NCBI GenBank assembly: GCA_963969365.1
Contig: OZ017752.1
Coordinates: forward strand, 1,116,001 to 1,180,000
Reading direction: 5' to 3'
Source: Asterochloris sp. CNOR1
Taxonomy: Eukaryota > Chlorophyta > Trebouxiophyceae > Trebouxiales > Trebouxiaceae
DNA: 64,000 nt
The notes beneath the pieces were generated by a model that made no database searches, had not been told where the DNA came from, and saw only the letters and a list, made by a program, of their open reading frames with translations. Below are positions 42,887-53,800 of this stretch, piece by piece. Position 1 is the stretch's first letter. Every line of letters starts with the position of its first letter. Position numbers and translations under genes: made by a program.

Positions 42887-45196
42887 CTAGCTGCAGCAGA
42901 CCCACCTTCCTGCCTGGACAGCTACCTGCTCTGCACCCTCAGACACAGCTGCACAGCGTGACTCCTCCAGCTGATGGGCCAGGGAGCCCTCCTGCCAGAA
43001 GCCTGCATGCCAGTCAGCAGCAGAATGGTTTGAGCCTCCACTGGTGGCAGCCTGCAGCCTACACCGGACGGCACAACAGCTGGGAGCAGCTGTCCCTGGA
43101 GCACGAGGGACCACCAGCATGTGCAGCAAGGACAGGCCGGGGCAGCTTCTGGCGATAAGGGCTTGCCTGCACTGACACGCCCGTCACGGAATGTGCGAAT
43201 CCCAATGCCTGAGCGCTCTCCTGCAGCCCACTCCCCCTCATAGGTCCCGCCCTGCAGTCTCAGGCCTTGCACTGGTGGGAAGTGTGACCTCAGCAGCCCT
43301 GCGCAGCCCGATCGTGCTGACATGCAGGTGTGCATGCGCAACTACACTTAGCAGGCTGTGTGACGATGCACAAACCAAGCCAGGTCTGAAGGGGCCGCGA
43401 GATGGGCGCTCAGGCTGCCTGTCGAGCATGCCAGCAACTCGTACAGGTGCTCCAACATTGCCTTGTTCCTGTCCACCAGCTCATGTTTTGCAGCTTGCCT
43501 GTAGTCTGTCCCCAGACGACCATCAACAAGCAGCCACTGCTCATGCTTGCTGCCCTCCCAGCCAGCAGCTTGCCTTGGGGAGACCGCAGTCAACAATGCA
43601 GCAGTTGCACACACATGACCCTCAAAGCATTCCCACCAGCCCTGGCATGCAGCAAACACACCTGCTTGCCTGCACAGCAAATGGCAACAATACCAGCAGT
43701 TCGCCTTGGGGGGACCGCAGTCAACAACGCAGCAATGGCAGCTTCATTTGCCCAGCCTGTCAGCAGTTGCACAGCTGCGCAGCATGTCAGCAGCTCTGCC
43801 ACTGCTGCCGAGCATGCCACCTGCTGAAGTCGGAACATTGCGCCTGAGCTATGCAGAGACCCCTACCTGCGGTCCCATAGCGGGGCCCCCTCCCTGACCC
43901 CTAGACTTGCCTTGGGAAAGGTGTACACGCCGCGACCGTCCTTTACCCCATCCTGCCACTCCCCCGCATACTTGGCCCCGCTGGGATACAGGTACACTCC
44001 GAGGCCATGCTTGGCTTGGCCCCGCCACTGTCCGCTGTAGCGACCGCCGTCCTGGTGCACAAACTGGTGGGGCGGGGCAATGCCTGTGCGGCGACACAGC
44101 AGGACATAAAACAGGGTGCCTGCAGGCAGCAGGGGTCAGCTGAAACGAGGGCAAATGCACAGCAATTAGCGTTTTTATTTACGCATCAGCTGGCCCAATC
44201 TTTACATGCTGGGCTGGCTCCCTTCTCCCTGCTGCTGCTGTGTCCTGTTCTGCAAGAGGCACTTTCAAGTCTGTCTTGTGCACAGGGCAAGTGCACCTCA
44301 AGACTCTGAGGACAGCTGGCTGTCTCTTCATCCAGCCATGTTGCATCAGGCAGGTCTGAAGTGTGCACGGGGCATGTGCACCTCAAGGTTCTGATAATGG
44401 CCGGCTGTGCCATCATCCAGCCGTGCATCAGGCAGGTGCAAGTGGGCTGCAGCTGACCTGCCAGAACGTGTACAGCAGCAAAGACTGCTGCTACTTGAAC
44501 GACGGCCCCTCCGAAAGCCGCACTGAGGAATGCCAAAGGGACACTTGCCAAGCATGGGCTACCTGCCAGTCCTGCATGTCAGCTAGGGGAATCCAGACTT
44601 CACATCACAGTGCCTGAGTGCCGTTAAAGGTTCAGGGGGCACTTTCTTACCAAGGAGGAGGGCCTTCTCTCTGGCTCTGCGCTTCCTTGCCACCACCCTG
44701 CAGCAAGTAGTCATCCCATTGACTGTAAAAGCGCTCCCCACTGGCGGAATGGTGCCTTACAAGCTTCCTGGGGCAGCAGCAAGATGCAGTAGCAGTGCCA
44801 GCTCCTGAGACAGTACTTTTCACCCACCATGTAACCAGGATGGAGGTGGCAATTGATATCAGTGCACCACTTGCAGCAAACGCCCACTGGCCAAGGTAGA
44901 CTGGGTGCCTACAGCAGGAGCCGCCTTTGAGGTGTGACAGTTAAAGGGCAATGTCCGTCATCACGTCTGTCTGCGCTTGCCTGTAGCCTGACTGCAGTAT
45001 CAGTGCTGGAAGTGTCACGAGGCCTGTCAGTCTCAGCAACACCTGCAGGGGCAACGCACTCAGTCGTCGTCTGGCAGAGCAACCAAGGCCACGGTGAATT
45101 ACTGCATGTGCCTACCTGACCAGATTCCAGCAGATCCGTTCGCCCCAGAAGTATGCCTGCCACCAGCAGCTGCATAAGAGTAGCCAGGCTCTCCAT
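42887..45196 (-). CDS. membrane-anchored MORN-repeat protein
   Basis: MORN repeats are short Gly/Tyr/Trp-rich hairpins that bind lipids or act as scaffolds. The start at 45196 gives a hydrophobic N terminus, MESLATLMQLLVAGILLG. The next exon (about 44915-44690) adds a clear membrane helix, FAASGALISIATSILVTWWV, then a basic segment (VVARKRRAREKALLL). An exon ending near 44390 codes ARLDDGTAGHYQNLE. MORN units are visible at 44060-43912 (RYSGQWRGQAKHGLGVY, KYAGEWQDGVKDGRGVY) and at 43245-43160 (TYEGEWAAGERSGIGIRTF). A partial unit (FWQEGSLAHQL) lies in the last exon, which stops at 42887. Helix plus MORN resembles plant MRF1-type proteins. Middle exon order is uncertain and the function is unknown. 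Confidence 0.6.
43565..43770. repeat. local duplication inside the MORN gene
   Basis: The segment around 43570-43605 (CTTGGGGAGACCGCAGTCAA and following) recurs at about 43704-43740 with few changes. The copies sit between MORN exons in what looks like an intron. Confidence 0.65.
44268..44437. repeat. tandem duplication of about 83 bases spanning an exon end of the MORN gene
   Basis: Two adjacent copies (about 44268-44355 and 44356-44437) share GTGCACCTCAAG and CATCAGGCAGG blocks. Read on the minus strand, each copy codes LPDA followed by Asp/Glu-rich residues ending in LE, then a GTGCAC donor. The exon end and its 5' splice site are therefore both duplicated. Confidence 0.75.
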
Positions 45197-46371
45197 TGCT
45201 GAGTTCTGACTGAAAGTTTAGGTCACACATGTCTGGTTTCAATCATAACTCTATGTGACACCCCCCACCCCGAGCGGCAAGTCAGCATGCCCACATGTAG
45301 CCGTTGCTCGTCCAAGACCATGAAAGCATTATCGACAAGAGGGCAGTCGACTCCAATCCTTACAGCTAATCAGCACCACCAATGATGCAAAGCTGTAGAG
45401 ACCTACAAGCTAGCAACAGCAGCGCCCAAACTGTTCATCATGCTGGCGGAACTGAGCAACAGGCTCCTCTCTGCCTTCCGGTTCGGGTGGTCTTCAAGAC
45501 ACTTGGACTCTTTGCAGACCGTATGCATGGCAGCAGTCAAGAGTTGAGTAGGATGCATTGCCTCCCAGCGGCAGTATGGCCTGAGATGTGCCCCTGCAAC
45601 ATTGCAAAACATTCACACCTCATCTAGGGACACATCCCGATATGGTGGAGAGCCTGTGCATGCTGAAGAGGAGGGCGCAATGCTGCCCTGGTCATCAGCC
45701 CTCCATTTGTCCAGGGCCATCACCTCTGCATGCGCGAAGTTTGACCTCACTGATGGGGCACCTGACCCCACTGCTGGGCACCTGAGCTCACTGACGAGCC
45801 CCCTGACCATCTTGATGGTATGTACTGCAACGAGGATGAGTCCACAGCGATAAGGGAGCGGGGTGAGCGGGCAGGGTGGGTATCTGTGACCATTCACTTA
45901 GCCAGGCCTGACCAATCAACCCCACAAGAACATCTGAATCATATGTTCAAGCTGGCCATCTGACTTTGTTCATGTGTTCCACAGGGGCATGTATGGAAGC
46001 AGTGCAAGCTGACAACAAGGTAGTGCTGAAGCTGGCCAGGCGATCATGCATCTGCCTCTGTCAAGGGGCATAGTATGCCAAATGCTACTGAAGCTTCTTA
46101 GAAGCTTGTATGCATCAGGGGCAGTGAACACTGACCAGGAAGAGGCCTGGTGTGGCTGACAAAGCTGAAGCACAGCTCCACAGACTTAGTTAAGAGCCAG
46201 ATGGAATCTTTCTGTCATCTGACAGCAATATTGCTGTTATGATAGCAATGGGACATCATAATAGCAATGGGACATCATCACCGTGCACTATTTGCTGGAT
46301 TGGCATGTGCTTGAGAGCCCGGGGGTGGCTGTCCAGGGGCCACTCATAGTGCGCATGGAGCCATACTAGTT
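45197..46371. other. 1.2 kb gap between two minus-strand genes
   Basis: This stretch contains the promoter side of the MORN gene and the 3' side of the coiled-coil secreted gene. Short open frames around 45600-45900 exist on both strands but show no domain, and their splicing is not convincing. A small tandem repeat lies at 46240-46277. I see no gene I can support. Confidence 0.4.
46240..46277 (+). repeat. tandem repeat, two units of about 20 bases
   Basis: The unit ATAGCAATGGGACATCAT occurs twice in a row in AT-rich intergenic sequence downstream of the coiled-coil secreted gene. Confidence 0.8.
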
Positions 46372-49300
46372 TCAAACACAGGTGTTAAAGCTGCAGACAA
46401 CCACATAAGAGAGGTCAGCATGGACGAAAATGCTCCTGGCAGTTGGCAAGCCATCCTGCATTGTGCAAGCTGCAGTGGGCTCACCATTGGTTGAACAGCC
46501 TGGAGAAGCAGAGGGAGTTTGCAGGGCAGTCTGACTGCCCATTGGCGCAGAAGATCTGTGTGCCATTGGCATACAGTGGCGGCTGGGGCAGGGCCTCAAC
46601 GTAGTCCCCCTGACTGCAGTCGTGGTGCAGAAAGAAGCATCGTCAAAACAGACACAACCAAGTACACCTCACCACCAGCACCTGTCAGTCAAGCACAGCG
46701 CTGGGGAATGAAAGCTATATTTTGCCATCGTGCAGAGCAGAGTCATCCAGCACCTGTCAGCAAAGGACAGCACTGCTAGCTGGGCGCCACAGGTGGCTGC
46801 TTGAAGCCATGCAACCTGGAAAGACATCAGCAAGCGAGTCACCACCAGCACCTGTCAGTGAAGCACAGCACTGGTAAGCCAGATGGCTGTGCCAGGCATC
46901 CAGACGTCTGAGCGCCATTGAGATACACCATGTCAGGTGTCGTGCCCCCGTTGGCGGGGCAGGGGACTACAGCTACACTCCCACTTGTTTGGTTGAGGTT
47001 GACACACAGCTGAGCAGTTGCGGCGTCATAGGGTGGACAAGGAGTCTCTGCAGGGCATAAAAGCCTTGCTGAGACGTAGCATTTGTGCATTCCCAAGCTG
47101 AGATCAGGGCTGAAACAGCACGCAGCAGCACAGGCTGCACCCAACGCACATGCTGAAATGAGCATTGCTTGCTGGAAGCAAACCCACAGGATGCGCAACT
47201 CACTGCATGTGGAGCTGCCAGGTCGAGTAAAGCCGTTATGGGGACAAGCAGTGCAGGACACATTGTGTGGAACGGTCTTTGGCTGGGTGCTGTTCAGTGG
47301 GCAGGCAGCGCACTGGTCCCCTGTGGCGCTCAGACCTGCACACGGCACAGCACACCTGCCTCTACCTGACAGAGTGCACTCTGGGGTGGCAGTCAGCCAC
47401 GCAGCCATGCAGTCAGAGGTGCATGCACTGGCTTGCAGAAGAGCAAACTCACCAAAACCAGGGGCGCACAGACTGCAGTCACCAGTGGTTGGGTTCACTG
47501 CAAGGCAGCGTACAGGCCTGAGTCAGAGATCAAGCACAAGAGGGCACTGGGACTCACAGGCCACATGCACGAGGCACCTGCCAGAGCCTGCGCACCACAC
47601 GGCCAGCTGTCGCGAGCACTGCACTGTGAGCAGGCATACCTCACCTGCAAACCCAGTCTCGCAGCGCTGACACTGAGTGGTGTTGCTGCAGAACAGGCAG
47701 TGTGGGATGGTGTTGCAGCCCACAACCTGGGCAGCCTGCTTGCCAGCCAGCTGCTCGAGGGCACCGATCTGAGCATTAGCAGCCGACAGAGAGGTCTGCA
47801 GAGAGGTGATGGTGCCTGCGCTCCCTCCAGATTGGGAGCTCTGCAGCTGCTGCAGGGTGGACTCAACAGTATTCAGCTCTGATGTGAGCTGCTGGATGGT
47901 GGCCGCATTGGAAGAAGACGACAGCGAAAGCAGTTGCAGAGTGCCCTCATCCGTGGTCTGGGCTGTTTGAAGCGTGGTCACGTCACTTTGCAGGCCCTGC
48001 AGCGACCAGGAAACTGTGAACTGAAGGTTGACCTGTAAAGGAGCAGCGTCAGCAGGAAGGCAGACAAGGCAGTGCCTTCCCTGCTAAACATCTAGTATGC
48101 ACTCCACATAAGCGGCCAAGCGGCAGGGAGCCCCCACTGCCCAACTGGCAGGGCTGGACTGGCACAGGGCTGTTAGCACTTGCCTGAACAAGAGTATCGA
48201 TGCTGGACACATTCTGGTTCAGGGTCTGTGCCACATCGCTCAGCTGGCTCTGCAGCGTGCTGGCCTGAGCATTGAGTTGGCTGGTCAGGCTGTAGACATC
48301 GCTGGCCTGCTGCTGATCAAGCATGCTGAGCTGTGACTGGAGGGCTGTGGAAGTCTGGGACAGGCCGCTGGTGATGCTGCTCAGCTGGCTGACGCTCACG
48401 GTGACCTGCAGGCACCAAAAATCGCCAGATGCACGGGGCTCAGGCAGGTGCAAGACTGTGCACCTCAGGCATATCCCGAGCAAACTGTCAAGCTGCTCCT
48501 TCTGGACTGAGTGCAGCAATTATCAGGGCTATCAACGTTTGCTTTGAATGCAGCCGGCTGGGGAGCAGCTGGCAGCACCCCAGCTGTGGCCTGCCCAACG
48601 CTGAGGCCTAGCACTGCGGGTGTCAGGTGCTCTAGCCTAAGACCACCAGGTGACAGTCCAGGCAGCATTGGGGATGGTCCCAGCACTGTTGGAGGCATGG
48701 ACCAGGATGCAGGGGTGGCCACCAATGCTGCTGCCAATGCTACAGAGGCAAGCCTCAGCCCATGGAGGCCGCTGCGCAGCACAGCCGAGGCCTCCCTCAA
48801 GCTCTGCAATGCATCTGCAAGCTACAGGCCCACCCCGCTGATGCTGCTCTGCAGCGCGGCTGAGGCGGCACTCAGGTTCTGCTGCAGTCCTGCCACCGCG
48901 CTTTGCTGAGAGGCACTCAGGCTGCTGATCTGGGACTGCAGGGCGGCAGCAGTGGTGGCCAGGTTGGCTGCCGTGGCGCTGATGGTGCTGTTGAGCGCGG
49001 TCACATCGCTGGCCTCCTGGCTGGTCAGCACTGCAAGGGAGCCATTGACCTGCTGCAGGCCTGCACCGAGAGCATTAATCTGAGCCTGCTGCTGAGCCTG
49101 CAGGCTGTTGAGCTGCGATTGCAGGGTGCTGGCGGAGTTGGCGATGGAGTTGGTCAGGCTGGTGAAGTCGGCGGCCTGCACTGGCAGACAGCACGGCTGG
49201 GGTTGCTGCAGCTGACAGACAAGTCACGGGCCAGTCACAGGCAGGCAGGGGCTGCATCAAAGCACGTCAGCAGGTTACAGAGGGAGGCAGTACAGTGGAG

Positions 49301-50677
49301 ACTGGCAAAGGTGACTGTCTGTAGCGGCGGTTGCGAATTGGATGGCAGGCAAGCGCAGTGGTGCAGCAATGTCCAGAGGACAGCAGCATGCCGCCTACTC
49401 TGCTCCTTGATGCAGAGCAGCACAGATGCCAGCCTGCAGAGCAAAGGCAAGGGCAAGGCAGCATCCTGCAAAGCAAAGGCAAGGGCAAGGCAGCATGGTA
49501 GGTGGTGAGGTCACCTGACTGGTAGTCAGGCCAGTGACCTGGGACTGCAGGCTGCTGCTGGTGGCAGTCAGCTGGGCCACGATGGTGTTGAGGCCAGTGA
49601 TGCTGGTGTTCTGCTGCTGGAGGCCATACTGCAGGACTGCTGTGGCCGCCTTCAGGTTGCTGGCCAGCTGTGCTGTGCTGGCTTGCTGAGTGGCATTGAG
49701 GGCTGTGAGCTGGGCCTGCAGGCAGGCAAGCACTGCGGATCATATGAGTGACTGTGCAGTTTTCAACGAGGCATTGGAGTTCCCTGAAGGCCAGTCCTTG
49801 CCCTGCAGAAGAGCAAAGGAGACCGTGTTGTGATCCAGCTGCACAGGGCCTGCAGGTCGGCTGGTGCCAGCTGACGCCAGTTGCAGGCTGTTGCCTGCAG
49901 GGATCTGGCAACATCAGGTCTGGTGGTGTGCTCAGCCATGTGGTTTCCACTGGCGTCGCCTGTGTCACAGCAGCAGGACTTGCCTGGAGGGCATTGGTGC
50001 CAGCCACCAGGGCTGTGGCGGTGCTTGTGATGGTGGAGTTGAGCTTGGCCACATCGCTGGCCTCCTTGGCTACCAGCCAGTTGACAGTAGAGTTGACCTG
50101 GGTTACATCGTCACTTGAATCTGGTTGGCCTGAATGCAGGTGACATCTTTGCAGGTTCTGTGCAGGGCTTGCGGGCATGTGTCAGACCATGACAACCAGC
50201 ACACCACATGCGGCACACCATGCAGCTTATGTTAGCAATGCAAAGATTCAGCGTGAGGAGCTCACCCCCAATCGTGACGGCCAGGCCCAGGGCCTTCGCA
50301 AGGGCTGCAGCACAGCAATCAGTGGAAAGTGATGGTTAAGTTGTGTTGGTTAGGTCTGGCAGAAAGGTGCTGCCTGCACTTGAAGTGTCGAGCTTGGGCC
50401 CGCAAGTGATCAGCTCGCTGCGGTGCCTCAAGAGAATGCATGCTGTGCTCGCCTGTGACTGCAGCTGCAGCTGCAGCATTGGTCTGTGAGGGCGGAGGTG
50501 GAGATGGTGTGCCTGCAGTTTGAGAGCAGCCAGCCTCAGCTGTGCCCAGAATGATGAATAGCTTTGCCCAATGGCGTACATCGCAACCTCCAGCATCAAC
50601 AGCAAAGGCTCACTTGCAACGGCGCCACCCCGAACGACGAACACCATGGCAATGGCTGCCAGGATGCGATTGGCCAT
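46372..50677 (-). CDS. secreted coiled-coil stalk and Cys-rich protein, unrecognised
   Basis: Exon 1 (50677-50657) codes a signal peptide, MANRILAAIAMVFVVRGGAV, with a GTGAGC donor. It joins in phase to LAKALGLAVTIG (about 50305-50267) and then VNSTVNWLVAKEASDV (about 50099-49990). Further exons at about 49725-49520, 49180-48830, 48405-48185 and 48034-47640 carry long heptad-like stretches rich in Ser, Thr, Ala, Gln and Leu (STLQSQLNSLQAQQQAQI, ALQSQLSMLDQQQASDV, NAATIQQLTSELNTVESTL), with many Asn-Ser/Thr glycosylation sites. A Cys-rich end follows (CLFCSNTTQCQRCETGF, GDCSLCAPGFGEF, QCAACPLNSTQ, SCTACPHNGFTRPGSSTC), resembling GCC2/GCC3 or EGF-like modules. The last exons end SLCFSRLF and NQCFNTCV, stop at 46372. 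No C-terminal membrane helix is visible. It is likely a wall, sheath or adhesion protein. Confidence 0.65.
46670..46880. repeat. three spaced copies of an exon end plus donor site
   Basis: A block containing CCAGCACCTGTCAG and AGCACAGC-CTG recurs near 46670-46705, 46744-46776 and 46839-46875. On the minus strand the copy at 46839 is the probable exon end with donor ACAG/GTGCTGG. The other two are intronic copies that keep the same donor. Confidence 0.7.
49439..49497 (+). repeat. tandem repeat, two units of about 30 bases
   Basis: The unit AAAGGCAAGGGCAAGGCAGC followed by AT-containing linker occurs twice in succession within an intron of the coiled-coil secreted gene. Confidence 0.8.
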
Positions 50678-50886
50678 TATGGGCAAGACTGTGTATCCAA
50701 AGGAGTTGCCAGAGCAAGCTGCAGATGCGGTGGTATCTGGATTAGACTGACCCACCTATTTGATGACATCAGTAGGTCAATTACACATCTTCACTTTTCA
50801 GACCGTTTTCAGTTACCAGGATGGTGCAATCTGAAAATGGGGAATGTGGAGTAGAACACTGTTGGACTCTGTGTCTTGCAGCACAG

Positions 50887-53800
50887 TCACTTCTTCCTGC
50901 CGCCCCTTTCCTTGAGTCCCAGCTGCAGGTGCACGCTGGGGGAGACGTTGTAGTGCGCCAGACTAAGTTCATCTTTCAGGAACCCGATGGGGTCCCTGCT
51001 GAGCCGCTGCTTATTGGCGGGCATGCCCACTACCTCAGTGAGGCGAGCCTTGAGCTCGCCGATGGTGTCACTGAGGGTGCCCACCTCCACCTCCAGGATC
51101 TGGCCATTCAGCTGCTCTGAGTCCTCAACAGCAGGGCACTGAACCAGCACCTGCAGGGGCATGGGTCAAGCTGTGCTGCTGCCTGCATCACTCGCAAGCG
51201 ACAATACAACAGGCAGTCAGGTGGTGGGAGACCTGTATAAGCAAGGCACAGGAGACTCTGCAGGGCTCCAAGCTCAGCTTCGCGCCTGAGGAGGAGTTCA
51301 AGGGGTGCAGTGCTCGATCTGGGCAGGCCTCTTAGACATCACCTCCAGGCATCAGCTCACTCACTGCCTCAGGTGCACGCAGAAGTCAACAAGGGCCATG
51401 CATGACACCACAGGGTGCCAAACTTGCGGCAGAGAAGCCGTCACAGTGCTGACCTTGCTGGGACCAGCATACTGCGCCAGGAAGTCCTCTTCGGGCTGCA
51501 GCACAAACTCCATGCGCTGGCGCTTGAGCTCGGGGGGCCCAGGGGGCGGCGGCCCCTGCGGTGGCGCCCCCAGAGGAGGGCCTCCAGGCTGCCCAGGAGC
51601 AGGCATGCCTGCATGGCAAGGCAAAAATTCATGGCTGGCCAAGCAGCAGAGGATGGGATACAACTCACGATGCTACTGCACCAGCCTGGCAAGGGAGGGG
51701 AAGCCACACCTGCGAGTCATGGCAGAACCTCAGAAACAACTGTGTCAGTCGTTGCTGGCTTGAGGACAATGACAGGGCAGCACAGGCACAGTGACATGAG
51801 CAGCAGCAATGACAGCAGATTGGGGTCATAAGGGCAAGCCGCTGCTGCAAAGTAGGCAATGCATCAGCACGTCAGGGGTTTGCAAACCCTTGGTTGGTCC
51901 AGAGGGCTGCCCTTGAAACCGGTGTGTGGTGCACTCACCAGGTGGCCTCATGCCCATCATCGGAGGAGGTGGCATGGGGGGGCGCTGCATTGGTGGCGGC
52001 ATGATGGGCGGGCGGGGCTGCGGCAGCTGCTGCAGGCCCTGTAATGTACGATGATAGTCAAGGGCTTGATGCCAAGGGAGCACAAGCCAAGCAGACACTG
52101 ATTTCTCATCAATCCTGCACTGTGGAGCCTGCCTTTGGCCGGAGATTTTTCATCCCCCAATCAAGCAGCCATTTGCAGAGCACCCTCTGGGCGTCATGAT
52201 TTGGGACGCACCACACCCATGGGCATGGTGTCACACTGCAGCCGGCCCTATACATGCTGCCACCGGCAGTTGCCTGATTCAGGATAGCGCAGGGTGGCAG
52301 CCGGCCGTACTACAACCAGCGTTGCATGCACGTGCTGGAGTTGCAGCTCACCAGTGCAGGCCTCGGCGGCGGCGGCAGCTGAGTGGGGGCTGACACCGGT
52401 GGCGGCAGCGCTGACGAGGGCGGCTGCACCGGCGGGGGCGGCATAGATGCTGGGGCCGGCCGGCCAGGGGGCGGCATGGCAGCGCCTGCTGGCTTGGGCG
52501 GGGGAGGGAGCATCGGCTCTGGCTCTTTGCGCTTGCCCAGTTCCACCTGCACTGTGCAGGTGGCCAAATCTGTGGCAGCCAGCAAGAGGCGAGCTCTCCA
52601 GCGCACTGCAATGGGTGGGTGCCCCGCAGTTTTAGCAATGTGACAGTGCCAGGCACAAAACTCGACATTCCAACAGGCAGGCAGCCACACAAAGGGACTG
52701 TTCTTAGAGACGGTGATCTCTAACAAAGCAAGCAACCGCCTGCAAGCAGGCTTGGGCAGACCATGCAAGCAGCTTTGGCAGACATATGCCTCAGTTGACA
52801 TTCCTTGCTGCTTCCCCTGCTACAGCTGACATCAGCCACAAGCACCAGGGCAGGACACAGCCTGCCTTCTGCTCGCTGATGGCCTTGAGCTGCGCTGTGA
52901 GCTGAGGCCCTCGCGTCTCGCCGTCCCAGGCCACCGCACGATCCCCGCCACTGATGCGGCTCTCTTTAATGCTCTCCCCCACCAGCGCACCCACCTCCTC
53001 TTGCGTGGACCCTGCAGAAAGCAAGGACCCGTGGCTGTCAAGTGAGCACCTGACGCCATTTGATGCCAACACTGGCAAGTGACAACCCTGCAGAGACCCT
53101 CCCGGGTGGGCAATGAGCGCATATAAGCTGCACAGCAGGCACCGGCACACCCTGCAGGGCAGGCAAACATGACATTGGGCACATGCGGGCTGAAGAGCAG
53201 GGCCAGCAGCTGTGGACTGCACAGTGGGTAGCGGCCCTGAGTGGGGTCATTGATCTGGCTGGGAGATCCTGATTGAGGCCTTGTGACACGCAAGCTTGAT
53301 GGCAGCCCACTCCTGCAGGGTGCTTCTGCAGGCTCCTACAGGTTGGGTGCTAGCAGGCGTGGCGCAGGAACATGTGCCACCTGCCAGATTGGGCAGCTGC
53401 CTGGGTACACCTACTGCTTACATACCTGCAGGTGTCGTGATGGTGTTCTCAGCTACTTGGCCATCAGGCATGCCATCAGCCGCCTTGCTGTGTCACCCTA
53501 GTGACTCTACTGTCAAGCACACATTGCGGCAGTGAGAGGCGTCCTGTCCAGCAAGAGGACTGCAAGGGCCACATCACGTTCTGGCAGACTGCTGCAGCAC
53601 TGCTGCTGAGAGGCATTCCATTGAAACGGCAGAGAAGCAGGAGGAACGTAGGATGGCATCCAAAGGATTGACGCACTGACCCCTGCACTGCTGACAGCTC
53701 ACCAAACACATCCGGCCGTTTCTTGGCCAGTGTCATGAGGTTGCGCGAGATCTCGTCGTCTCCGGCCTTGGTGGTGTCTCGGATTTTGGCCAGCATGGCA

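Noticed and set aside
45600-45900. Possible small gene in the 1.2 kb gap
   Set aside because: Short open frames occur on both strands, but there is no domain, start context or splice pattern to choose one.
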